DNA of 64,000 nucleotides, taken from assembly GCA_934047225.1 (NCBI GenBank), contig OW203986.1, forward strand, positions 26,477,221-26,541,220. Reading direction: 5' to 3'. Under the pieces are notes generated by a model. The model saw only the letters and a list, made by a program, of their open reading frames with translations. It made no database searches and was not told the origin of the DNA. A program made the translations under genes and the position numbers. This stretch comes from Ypsolopha sequella. Lineage: Eukaryota > Arthropoda > Insecta > Lepidoptera > Ypsolophidae. Shown here piece by piece: positions 35,359-44,244 of this stretch. Positions within the stretch are counted from its first letter, which is position 1. Each line of letters begins with the position of its first letter.

Positions 35359-35941
35359 GGCTACGTTTCAAAACGTGTGATCTTCGTGCGAAATTTCACT
35401 CGTTTTTAAGAAAGAGACAAAGCTATATACTAGAAAGAGAATGAAAGATCTGGTTTTGAAACGCTTGCGAGTGATTCCCGTGAGAAAAGCGTTTTGAAAC
35501 GGTCTGGAGTGACACACGTCAAGTAAATACATAACCTCAAATCAAAATAAATAAATTAAGTAAAGTACCTAAATACCTATTGCTTTTAATATGGATGGCA
35601 TTGCAACCTTTGCATTTGCAAGCCATAATCCTGTCGAAGCAGTTTCGAAACATTTTCCCGTATTCGTACGGAAATGTTGAATTCTATTTTCAAAAATTGT
35701 CCGAATCCCGAGAAAACTCCGAAATGACAACTGTCAGGCGAATTTTAACGGTACCCAAACAGAGTTAGAAATCGCACTTGTCAGTGCGATATTCACATTT
35801 TCCGAAAGCGTTTCTAAACACTTAGTGCAACTGTCAGGTAACAGTTCGTTTACCCTCGGTTTCACTCGGGTCGATTTTTGAACGATGCAGGGTAAAATTC
35901 GCATCGCTCCGAGTGATAATCACACGTTACGAAACGTACCC
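35359..35941. mobile_element. TTAA-flanked MITE (piggyBac-type target)
   Basis: TTAA at 35355-35358 and 35942-35945 bound the element. The ends are GGCTACGTTTCAAAACGTGT and, inverted, GGGTACGTTTCGTAACGTGT. TTAA duplication is the signature of piggyBac-type transposases. The 583-bp body has no transposase. Confidence 0.8.
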
Positions 35942-36904
35942 TTAAAAAGCAATATGCTTGACTTTTTTTTACTCCAGCCGTGTTAGATGAGGGATTTTCT
36001 TTTCTTTTTTTTTTCTCTTCCCTAGTCGCTGGATAGATGGCGCTGAACTTGGTAAGTTACTGCAAGGAACGGAACGTCACATAATTTTTTGATTATTTAC
36101 TTGGATGTAATTTTGAGATCGTAAAACGAAACGTACATAAAAAGTAATTAATGTCATTGTCACACACTCAGAATAAGGAATACAAATAGAAACCTGGCTA
36201 AAATAATACGCGGAGAAAGACACCTATCCTTGATTTTCTTACGACATTTTAGTGCGTTAGAGAGAGATGGATATGTATTAGTTTTTTCTTAATTAGGTAG
36301 GTTGTCACTAGTTCGTTGCTTTGCTAGTGATGTAACAATGTCGATTTTCGACTACGATAAATAAACCAAATCGAAATGAACCGCGACCAATCTCCTTACC
36401 ACACATCATATCGTATCAAAGTGTGAAAAAAAAGAGAATGCAGGAGACACCGACCTTTCTGGTGACATCCTCTTGCTTTGGAAGGAGGCCAAGAGAATTA
36501 ATAGCAAAGTGGTCTCTGTCTACCCCAGTGGGACACATGTTATATTGTGTAAATAAGGAATTAATAAAAGGATATCTTTCGTTTAGCATAATATTTTTTA
36601 TTAAGTACAAATTACTATATCGTAGGCAGGTAGGTACATAAGTTAAGTCCAAAATTGTGCTTGTTTCTAGTACAAAAAATGCTATAGCTTGTATCAGAGA
36701 TACAACCGTAAACTATTTAAGTGGATACTTTTTAAGTCGCCTCTTAACTCAATCAAATAGATGTTCGTTGATGTCGCGTCTTTGTTCAATCAAGGAAGAA
36801 GGAATTAATCGCAACAATAGAAATCATAATAATCATAGACTTATAGGATTCGTAATAATAATATTATGTCAATGATGAGCGATGACAGCGCAAGTACTAC
36901 AAAG

Positions 36905-37190
36905 GTAATTTAATTTTTTTTTTTTTCTATCAAATAAACATTAACTTATCTTGAATAAAAACTAATAACAAATAATGAACGATTAAAATACCTAATAACC
37001 TGTAATAAGAAATCAAATTAAAGTTCAGTTCAAGTCAATAATTATTCCCAAAATTCATTTCACGATAGAACTACCCTGTCAAAGTACTTTTATTGTCAAC
37101 CACTAAGTACGAAAATGTCTTGATCTGCGGAATTTCTTCGTGAAGTCGATCACGGCAGTAACGTGAACGAACAGGCCTTTCAGAACGATT
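36905..37190 (+). repeat. Interspersed repeat, copy 1 (second at 54708)
   Basis: ATCAAATAAACATTAA, ACTAATAACAAATAATGAAC, CTGTAATAAGAAAT, ACTAA.TACGAAAATG and GATCTGCGGAATT....TGAAGTCGATCACGG are shared in order with 54708-54970. It is non-coding. Confidence 0.75.
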
Positions 37191-38368
37191 TGCGAACATA
37201 GAAGTATGCACTTTTCTAAACCACAGACATGGTTCTGTTGCCTAAAATTGAAAAATTATCGAGTTAACATACTATAGTATAGTACAAGCACGTACCTACA
37301 AACAAGATTGATAATGCAATTATACATAATTATTTAAAGGTTACCAATGTGTCTGTATCTGGTAAATATAACGTTGGTAAGGCATCTGCTTTTAAGTCTC
37401 CATTTTAAATTTTCGTTTGGTCCAAAAGAATCCGACGTAAAGTGTTTCGAACAAATATGACCGCTTTTTTTAATTGCCCAATTTGGTCAAATTATTCGTC
37501 TAAGCCATTCACTTTTTAATTCTTCCCTTTTTGGAAATCTGTAACAAAAAAATATAGCGATATTTATTCGGCATTATTTTTGTTTTAACTCGCGCTGCAA
37601 TTAATCTGCGGTATTATCCTTTATGCACGGCTGCCGCGGGAACCAATGTTCGATACTCGTAGTTTGCCACACGGACTTTAGTACATCACTATACGAAAAA
37701 ACATAACCTCTCATAGTCGGCAGAAAATCTATATAAAACAGGCAAATATCGGTGTAGAATTGAACACGAGTATGATTTACAAGAACTACTATTATTGTTA
37801 CTGAGTTTTAGGTATGATCCTGAAACTTATTAACATAAAAACTATCAGAACTCACCGATGAAATGATATTGCTTCATTGTTGTTTTCTTTTCTTCCTGTA
37901 TGCGATTTACAGCCTTCAATCGCACAAGAAATTTTATTACAATGTTAAAAAAACAATCAACACAAACAATAATAAATCACACTTTCACGAATTTTGAGAG
38001 GAAGAGCACCAAAATATTTAATTTCTCTCGGTGAAGCTGTAAACTTTCGCAAAATGCAATAGACATTTCGATGCCACCAAATTAAGATGTGATGCACGCA
38101 ACGAACGATATTACAACACAACGATACAATGATGAGACATATTTAATTTGATGGTATTATAATATTTAAAATACATCCAAATTACATCCATCTGACATTT
38201 GTTTGGTTCAATCTAGTGACACACAAGGAAAAAATATAAAGTAAGTGCAGTCCGTCGTTTCATTCACTCGTACACAGGAGTAATTTACGTTAGATGAGTA
38301 CAATGGCTAATGCCCAGTTCTTATTTTAGTCAGGCTTCTATTTGTATTCCTTATTCTGAGGTCACACA

Positions 38369-38668
38369 TGTTACGAGTGAACTCTACCTACCTACCGCAT
38401 TGTTTCTCCATGTCTTACGAAACCTAAATTCAGTGAATATTACCTAAGTGCTGACACAGTGAAAACATATTTCGTGGGACAGGTTTTGAAGTGACTCGTT
38501 GTCTTTGTGCTTAAATCGCTTAAGCCGAAGGTCGTGTGATCATCGCGATCCCAATAGTTGTAACTTAGATATAATTATAAATTTGTTCACCTTATTGCAC
38601 CATTAAAGACACTATAAAAACTAAGTTCAGTTTTTAAAAAACCTCCCCTGCGTTTAACACTTGTAATT
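38369..38668 (+). repeat. 5' LTR
   Basis: 300 bp, starts TGTTACGAGTG and ends CACTTGTAATT. A candidate poly(A) signal ATTAAA lies at 38602. I found no difference from the 3' LTR when reading them side by side. Confidence 0.95.
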
Positions 38669-38679
38669 GGCGCAGTCGA
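38668..38679 (+). other. Primer-binding site
   Basis: TGGCGCAGTCGA directly follows the LTR, overlapping its last T. It matches the tRNA-Ser-type primer-binding site known in several errantivirus-like elements such as the 17.6/297 group. Confidence 0.75.
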
Positions 38680-38827
38680 CGGAGAGGTAGTTGAGTCAGT
38701 GCGAATCAAACATCGATCTCCGCTGATAGTCGAATCGTCGACGTGTTGACTATTTCTTCGAACCTACAAACGAAAGTGACGCAGTGTAAGGAGAGGATCC
38801 AGGTGCAGCGTCTTCATCCGAACCTCG

Positions 38828-40582
38828 ATGAGCCAAGGCGCGATGCAGAATCGTCTGTTTATGATATTCATGATAATAATGGTGGTTCGAGCCCAGGACG
38901 ACCTTCCACCAGTAAGCAACATCCGACTTGACAGTTTATCTGACAGCCCCGGTATTCTACCCTTCAAACTTGGTTTGACCAAAATTATTTCCCATGACCA
39001 TACATTCCTTGAAGAAATTGACCTTGACAAAATAGATCAACAAGTTAATTCTCTAAAATCCCAACTTCATTATCTGACTAACAACATTTCGAATCAGCAT
39101 TTTTCATCGTTTAAATATGTTATTCTGCAAATGACTAATAGACTGGATGAAATTACATCTCAGGTTCGCACTTTTGAACCCGTTCGAGTAAAGCGCGGAT
39201 TGTTTAACCCTTTGGGAACCTTTATAAAAAGTATATCGGGAAATCTCGATATCAATGATGCTCTGAGATTCGAAAAAGCTTTGAAAATTCTTCAGGAAAA
39301 TGATAATGTATTATCTGAAAGTTTAAACAAGCATATTAGTCTATTTAAAGAACTGTCTTTTCAGCAAAATCAACTCCTTTATAACATAAGTAAAAATCAA
39401 CAGAAATTAGAGAAATCTATTTTACTCTTGGTAAATGTAACAAGTAATGATAAGGAGCGCGTTATTCAATACTTTCAGCTCTCACAGCTGTTCACTTTAT
39501 TAAGTGAAAATATTCGAAAACTTTCGGATGAAATGCATAGAATAGAAAACATTTTAGCTTTTAGCCGCACTACATCTGTGCACCATTCACTTTTATCTAT
39601 TAATGATCTTATATTTATGATAAAAAAATTAAAAGAGTTATATGGCTCTGATCATATTTTAAGTTTAGATATTAGGTATTTCTATGATTTGATTAGATTA
39701 GGATGCTATTACGTCGATAAAAAAATAGTAATAGTGTTAAAGTTTCCTATAGTTTCCAAGGCTACGTACGACCTTTATAAACTTTGTCCCGTGCCTAATA
39801 AAAATTCCCAGATTATCCTACCCCCTCTTCCTTACATAGCAATTAATTCCAAGGAGTTTGTCTACATAGAGGCTGAATGCCCGAAGGTTGCGACGTGGTA
39901 TATCTGCAAGGATAAATCCAGGCTTCAATCAAGAGACCAGCGAGATTGCGTTTATGATCTCATCTATCACCAGGAGAAAGAAGAAACATGCATACCTATA
40001 CCTGTCTTTTTACATAAGGAGGCCCTGCTAGAATTAGACGATCAACATTACATAATGTCATTCCCAAAACCAACTAAGGTACAATTGATATGCAGTCAGG
40101 AAGAACATCGTATTTTGGAAGGAAGTTTTTTAGCAACGATTCCTCGAAATTGCAAAATACAGACCCCTGAATTCAACGTTTTTAACATCGATAACAAACT
40201 TCGAGGCCATGCTGTTGAAATCATCGCTTCTCCGAATACGTTACTGAAATCACCAAAAGTACTTCGTCGATATAATTTCACGACAATTGATTTGAATAAA
40301 TTGCATAATATCCAGCAGCAAGTAATGATTGAGCAACCGGCGAAACTTGATATAGTTGACTCATCCGTATATCATACAACAATACCTGTGTACATCATCG
40401 TACTATCAAGTGCATTAGTACTGACTATCATGCTATTCATATATCGTCGTCAATCGACTTTAACATGGAAACCAAAACCACAGACATGCATTGAGACGCA
40501 GCTACCTTCTTCGAGAAATGAATCAATGATGACCTTAGAGGAAAGAAAAGCCGCAACATTTGCTGTAAACGTCAGCAAATAG
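38828..40582 (+). CDS. env: Envelope fusion protein (baculovirus F-like / errantivirus Env), intact
   Basis: The 584-residue frame has no stop or shift. A signal peptide spans residues 1-22 (a hydrophobic IFMIIMVV core). A furin-type site RVKR at 120-123 is followed at once by GLFNPLG, the start of the fusion peptide in this family. The long membrane-anchored part has heptad-rich helices (about 145-245) and clustered cysteines (residues 293-442). A transmembrane segment lies near 518-539, followed by a basic stop-transfer and a cytoplasmic tail. This is the layout of insect retrovirus Env and baculovirus F, class I-like membrane fusion glycoproteins. ATG 38828 is the first in frame; a second at 38843 may also serve. 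No gag or pol accompanies it. All hallmark features are present, so the reading frame is still under constraint or very young. Confidence 0.93.
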   Translation: MSQGAMQNRLFMIFMIIMVVRAQDDLPPVSNIRLDSLSDSPGILPFKLGLTKIISHDHTFLEEIDLDKIDQQVNSLKSQLHYLTNNISNQHFSSFKYVILQMTNRLDEITSQVRTFEPVRVKRGLFNPLGTFIKSISGNLDINDALRFEKALKILQENDNVLSESLNKHISLFKELSFQQNQLLYNISKNQQKLEKSILLLVNVTSNDKERVIQYFQLSQLFTLLSENIRKLSDEMHRIENILAFSRTTSVHHSLLSINDLIFMIKKLKELYGSDHILSLDIRYFYDLIRLGCYYVDKKIVIVLKFPIVSKATYDLYKLCPVPNKNSQIILPPLPYIAINSKEFVYIEAECPKVATWYICKDKSRLQSRDQRDCVYDLIYHQEKEETCIPIPVFLHKEALLELDDQHYIMSFPKPTKVQLICSQEEHRILEGSFLATIPRNCKIQTPEFNVFNIDNKLRGHAVEIIASPNTLLKSPKVLRRYNFTTIDLNKLHNIQQQVMIEQPAKLDIVDSSVYHTTIPVYIIVLSSALVLTIMLFIYRRQSTLTWKPKPQTCIETQLPSSRNESMMTLEERKAATFAVNVSK

Positions 40583-40592
40583 TCGCTCGTCT

Positions 40593-40603
40593 AGGAGGGG
40601 AGG
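40593..40603 (+). other. Polypurine tract
   Basis: AGGAGGGGAGG ends immediately before the 3' LTR and 10 bases after the env stop. This is the usual place for plus-strand priming in LTR elements. Confidence 0.85.
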
Positions 40604-40903
40604 TGTTACGAGTGAACTCTACCTACCTACCGCATTGTTTCTCCATGTCTTACGAAACCTAAATTCAGTGAATATTACCTAAGTGCTGACACAGTGAAAA
40701 CATATTTCGTGGGACAGGTTTTGAAGTGACTCGTTGTCTTTGTGCTTAAATCGCTTAAGCCGAAGGTCGTGTGATCATCGCGATCCCAATAGTTGTAACT
40801 TAGATATAATTATAAATTTGTTCACCTTATTGCACCATTAAAGACACTATAAAAACTAAGTTCAGTTTTTAAAAAACCTCCCCTGCGTTTAACACTTGTA
40901 ATT
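40604..40903 (+). repeat. 3' LTR
   Basis: 300 bp, apparently identical to the 5' LTR. It is followed by CACA, the copy of the 4-bp target duplication. Confidence 0.95.
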
Positions 40904-40997
40904 CACATCACAATGACATTTTGAAAATAAATAAATAATAACAACAAGAAAAAAATATTTAGCAGTTTTTTTATGAGTTTTCTACGCCTGAAAGAAA

Positions 40998-41190
40998 ATG
41001 TCCCAAGAGAAAAAAAAGAGAACTCTGTGCCTTGTGGATTTGTGTAAAATTGGAGGCATACATCTTTTTCCTAAAGATGAAAGTCGTAAAGCGCAATGAG
41101 TACAAGCCATCGTACATTTTAAACCTGGACGGAAAATAACAAAGCATTTGCACATAATTGCTCTGCACACATGTCAATCAACCAACGAGC
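40998..41190 (+). pseudogene. THAP-like zinc-finger remnant
   Basis: The + frame from ATG 40998 reads MSQEKKKRTLCLVDLCKIGG, then IHLFPKDESRKAQ-stop-VQAIVHFKPGRK. The stop TGA stands where THAP domains have Trp (consensus-like F-P-K-D-x-x-R-x-x-W). Two cysteines precede and HLHII...H follows, as in the C2CH finger. THAP domains are DNA-binding modules of P-type and other transposases. The fragment lies in the right arm of the large inverted repeat. It is short and broken, so the call rests mainly on the FPKDE motif. Confidence 0.45.
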
Positions 41191-41835
41191 GTATGTGACG
41201 TGACGCAATGTTTTTTTTTCCAATCGTTTTGGCTTTGGCACCTAGTAACGTAGTCAGTTCAACGCCATCTACAGAGTTCTTGGAAACTATGTTTCTTTTT
41301 AATACTCAAAAAAAAAACCTCTCATTGACAGTCCAATTTTTCGATGTCTGACCCCCGTTCATTAATTAAAACTTTCATCAGGTTCCGACACTGACTTGGA
41401 AGTGAAATGATGAACTGGAAAAAAGGTGTGACCATCTCTGACATGCGCCATCTATAACATTTTTATGAAAGCTAGCCTGGAAAACGGCTCATTCAACAAC
41501 GTCTGGCAACACTGGTCGCTAATAATAATAAAACGTTACACTTTTTGTCATCAAATCACAGTAAAACTATTTTCCGCTATAAACACATCAGAAAGAGAGA
41601 AAGAGAATAATAAACACCCATGATTCGATCATGAGATCATGCATGACCCTCAACAAACGTCAAAAATCTTCGGGAAAAATCGGCTGTCAAACGTATTTGT
41701 GCACCTTACTTCAGGCCACTATAAACCACCATGGTATATACTGTGGTGGTTGGTTTATTTGGTTTTTTCTGCTTATTTATATAACCGATTTACCCACGAT
41801 AGCTGAATGTGTTTAATCTGATGACCACACCCCTT

Positions 41836-41953
41836 GTCACAAAAATACTCTGAATAACGGAACGTAAACGTCAATTTGACATGAATGGCCGCCCGATCTG
41901 ACTGACCTGACGTCAACAAACTCGGGGACAAAATACTTGTTTTGTTGTGAAGA
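41836..41953 (+). promoter_or_regulatory. COG3: COG3 promoter and 5' leader
   Basis: Only about 120 bases separate the end of the transposon inverted repeat from the COG3 start codon. A perfect CRE-like TGACGTCA lies at 41908-41915. No TATA box is seen. A short upstream ORF (ATG 41881 to TGA 41901) would lie in the leader if transcription starts before it. The transcription start cannot be placed by eye. Confidence 0.45.
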
Positions 41954-42100
41954 ATGGATAATATGTCGCTAAAAGAAATACAGAATCGACTATTACAATG
42001 GGAATCTCATGATGATGCTTTGGCACCTCTTACTTCGGCCCAAAGAGAGGCAATACTTGATTTAGAAACACTTATTGCAGGAGGCTCTGCAGTTGAAGAA
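41954..42100 (+). CDS. COG3: COG3 exon 1
   Basis: COG3 (Sec34) is a lobe A subunit of the conserved oligomeric Golgi complex, which tethers vesicles in retrograde intra-Golgi traffic. ATG 41954 (GAAGAATGG context) opens 49 codons: MDNMSLKEIQNRLLQWESHD..., then APLTSAQREAILDLETL, a close match in style to the N-terminus of animal COG3 (W-x-x-x..APLT..Q...I.EL). The exon ends at GAAGAA|GTTAGT, phase 0. The eight coding exons in this window total 1,389 nt or 463 codons with no frame break. This is a little over half of the roughly 800-residue protein; the rest lies to the right. The ATG is the first in frame after an upstream stop. Confidence 0.9.
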
Positions 42101-42186
42101 GTTAGTATTTTTTTTTTGTAATTTCTTATAGTTTTCCTTATACTCAGTACTCAAAATTAATTGTAATGTATTTGATGTCCTTACAG

Positions 42187-42372
42187 AATGAGTCTACAGA
42201 AGAAGAATCCGACAAAAGTACCGTTATACCGTCTGTTGATACGACCTATAATTTTCTGGATTGGTACGAAAATCTTTGCCAAAGTAGCGTTAAAACCAGC
42301 GATGCTCCTTATGAGGCGTACTACAAACAGCTAGAGGAAAGAAGGAATGAATGTGTATCCTTGATGAATCAG
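42187..42372 (+). CDS. COG3: COG3 exon 2
   Basis: TTACAG| opens the exon in phase 0 and ATGAATCAG|GTATTG closes it in phase 0, giving 62 codons. It encodes an acidic linker (NESTEEESDKSTVIP) and then the conserved start of the Sec34 domain, FLDWYENLCQSS...YEAYYKQLEERRNECVSLM. The helical, charged character fits the N-terminal coiled coil through which COG3 contacts COG1, COG2 and COG4. It is separated from exon 1 by an 86-base intron. Confidence 0.95.
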
Positions 42373-42489
42373 GTATTGTTGCCTTTGTGTTACAAACCAT
42401 TTTAGTACAACGCATCATTTACTCAATATGAAAAACTTAAGTACAATAACTTGGAAGTGGAGATTGTTTAGTTGTAAAGAGTTTCCTCA

Positions 42490-42770
42490 TATTACTTATA
42501 GTCTCCCAGAATGGTAGGCAGGGATTACAGATTTCCATCTGCTATAACCCTGACACACCTCTTTCGCCTCATCTACATCCATCAATTTAGTCATACAAGC
42601 TCTTCTATTCCAGTTACTTTTGGTATTGCCCTTCTTCAATATGTCACCAATTTGGTCAGCATACATCCTTCTATGACGGCCTGGTTGACCTTCGACTTGC
42701 ACCAGTAGTTTCTTTCGTCACTATACTTTCATTAATTCTCTCTACATGTCCAAACTACTGAAGCATTCCT
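42490..42770 (-). pseudogene. Non-LTR retrotransposon C-terminal fragment
   Basis: Read on the minus strand it has FGHVERINES.VTK (after an in-frame stop), VEGQPGRHRRMYADQI and NWNRRACMTKLMDVDEAK. These are the tail motifs of endonuclease/reverse-transcriptase proteins of insect LINEs (W-F-G-H-V-x-R-M; G-R-x-R). Another copy lies at 56390-56575. It is truncated and interrupted. Confidence 0.6.
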
Positions 42771-42775
42771 TTTTT

Positions 42776-43056
42776 AGGGTTCCATACCCAAAGGGCAACC
42801 AACGGGACCCTATTACTAAGACTCCGCTGTCCGTCCGTCTGTCGCCAGGCTATATCTTATGAACCGTGATAGTTAGACAGTTGAAATTTTCACAGATGAT
42901 GTATTTCTATTGCCGCTATAACAACAAATACTAATAAAACGATAAAATAAATATTTAATGGGGGCTCCCATACAACAGACATGTTTTTTTTGCTGTTTTT
43001 ATAGATAATGGTACGGAACCCTTCGTGCGCGAGTCCGACTCGCACTTGGCCGGTTT
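42776..43056 (-). mobile_element. Lepidopteran MITE with 'GGTTCCGTACC' ends
   Basis: It starts TTAGGGTTCCATACCCAAAG and ends GAGTCCGACTCGCACTTGGC CGGTTTT in the classic arrangement. It contains CCGTCCGTCTGTC and a GGGGGCTCCCATACAA block. It is non-coding, about 280 bp. Confidence 0.85.
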
Positions 43057-44117
43057 TCTATCCTAGTCACTACATTTTCTCAAGCCATATTAATAACTAT
43101 TTTCATACTTTGTAATCCAATTTCTTTATTAACTATTAAGTTCAGTAACAAACTTTTTCAATATACAAAGGGCTTAAACTTGGCCATTACCATGCCTGAT
43201 GAAAAATGTTGATAAGAGCTAAGACGGAGCTTGACAGAAATAGTCATCTAGTATTAGGAATTAAATTCTTTCTATATTTATTTTTATATTTTTTATTTAT
43301 TTATGTTTTACATGAAATTTTGCTTTAATCTACTACAATAAACACCACATAAATCTTTTCAGGTTTGTGTGTGGTGCACATTAATCTACCGTACAACTAT
43401 GGAACTCTGGCGAGAGTACTATATTCCTTGCATAAGCCAAACTGAAATAGAACTAGTACCTGTTTATTAATCCAAATTGTGTTTATTTGTATATCACTTT
43501 CTTTGGTAACTATTGAACTTATGTTGCCTCTGACCCGTATTATGCATTCAGACTATGACGTAGCAGGTCTGCAAAGCTGGAAAACTATGGGATTGTAGCA
43601 CAGTAGAATCTGGATATAACAATGTACTAACAGGACAATGCATAAAACAACTGGATAATTTAAGCTTGTTTTTATTTATTTATGTATTATGATAATTCTC
43701 AAGGGTTACATTTGATTCACCAGCTTCTAAACGGTGTATTATAGCACATTTTTCTTCAATTGAGGAACACTTGCTTCACAGAACTCATTTTAGCTCACAT
43801 AACGAGTCTTTAACCATGTCACAACAGATGAAAAACACTGATGACTGTGTGATTCAGCAGCTAATGGCAGCTGGGATAGGACGGCGAGGTATTGTTTCTT
43901 ACTAACCGGATGATTTATTGTACTTAAACTTGAGTCATTCTACCTATATACGGATATGTTTTCATATTACAGTACCAAGGAGGTTGCATCTTTTAGAGTA
44001 TTGAGTAAGATTTGTTACTGTGAATTTCTTTGTCACTGCAGCTAAATTATAATGCTCATACTCACATTTTATACTTCCTTGCCTATTGTTGTTTTGAAAA
44101 TAACTGTGTGATTTCAG

Positions 44118-44244
44118 ATTGAAGCAACTATGGGTGACCTGACCAAGCTATCAAATGAACACAATCTGGTCTCAGATAAAACCAATGCTCTCCACACTAT
44201 GAGCGAACAGCTGTTAGCTGACCAAACCAAGTTGTCAAGTATAG
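44118..44244 (+). CDS. COG3: COG3 exon 3
   Basis: GATTTCAG| opens in phase 0 and AGTATAG|GTAAGA closes in phase 1 (127 nt). It encodes IEATMGDLTKLSNEHNLVSD and KTNALHTMSEQLLADQTKL, a predicted coiled coil. It aligns in style with the part of animal COG3 that reads L..L...Y..VS.KT..LH..CE.LL..Q..L. It directly continues exon 2 (SLMNQ-IEATM). Confidence 0.93.

Larger units (their letters stand above)
38369..40903 (+). mobile_element. Env-only LTR retroelement (errantivirus/Gypsy type)
   Basis: The element is 2,535 bp: LTR, primer-binding site, 160-nt leader, one complete env gene, polypurine tract, LTR. The target duplication CACA lies at 38365-38368 and 40904-40907. The two LTRs are both 300 bp and look identical by eye, so insertion is recent. 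Gag, protease, reverse transcriptase and integrase are absent with no trace of them between leader and env. Errantiviruses are Gypsy-like elements that acquired env and make env from a spliced RNA; a reverse-transcribed spliced RNA would have exactly this layout. It sits in the right arm of an older inverted repeat. Confidence 0.92.
31266..41835. other. Intergenic region built of transposable elements
   Basis: Between bun and COG3 there is no host gene I can support. The region holds a short degenerate repeat array, a MULE transposase fragment, two family X copies, two MITEs, an env-only LTR element and a large diverged inverted repeat with a THAP-like remnant. Unassigned stretches such as 36210-36900 and 37200-38320 are AT-rich with no recognised feature. 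Confidence 0.6.
33978..41835. mobile_element. Large diverged inverted-repeat structure, probable DNA transposon with nested insertions
   Basis: GTGTGGTCATCAGATTAA at 33982 recurs inverted as TTAATCTGATGACCACAC (ends about 41831). After a 485-bp insertion in the left arm, CAGGTATCGTGGGTAAGTCG...GTGGTTTATAGTGGCCTGAAGT (34490-34590) matches the right arm (41705-41800) inverted. Further inverted matches link 36040-36210 with 41255-41280, 40904-40930 and 38323-38365 (GAATAAGGAATACAAATAGA). Later insertions are family X (34001-34485), a hairpin (34991-35138), a TTAA MITE (35359-35941) and an env-LTR element (38369-40903). A THAP-like remnant lies in the right arm. That the arms belong to one element is inferred; no target duplication was found. 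Confidence 0.45.
42373..44117. other. COG3: COG3 intron 2
   Basis: It contains a minus-strand non-LTR retrotransposon fragment (42490-42770) and a 280-bp lepidopteran MITE (42776-43056). The rest is AT-rich with no exon seen. Confidence 0.7.
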
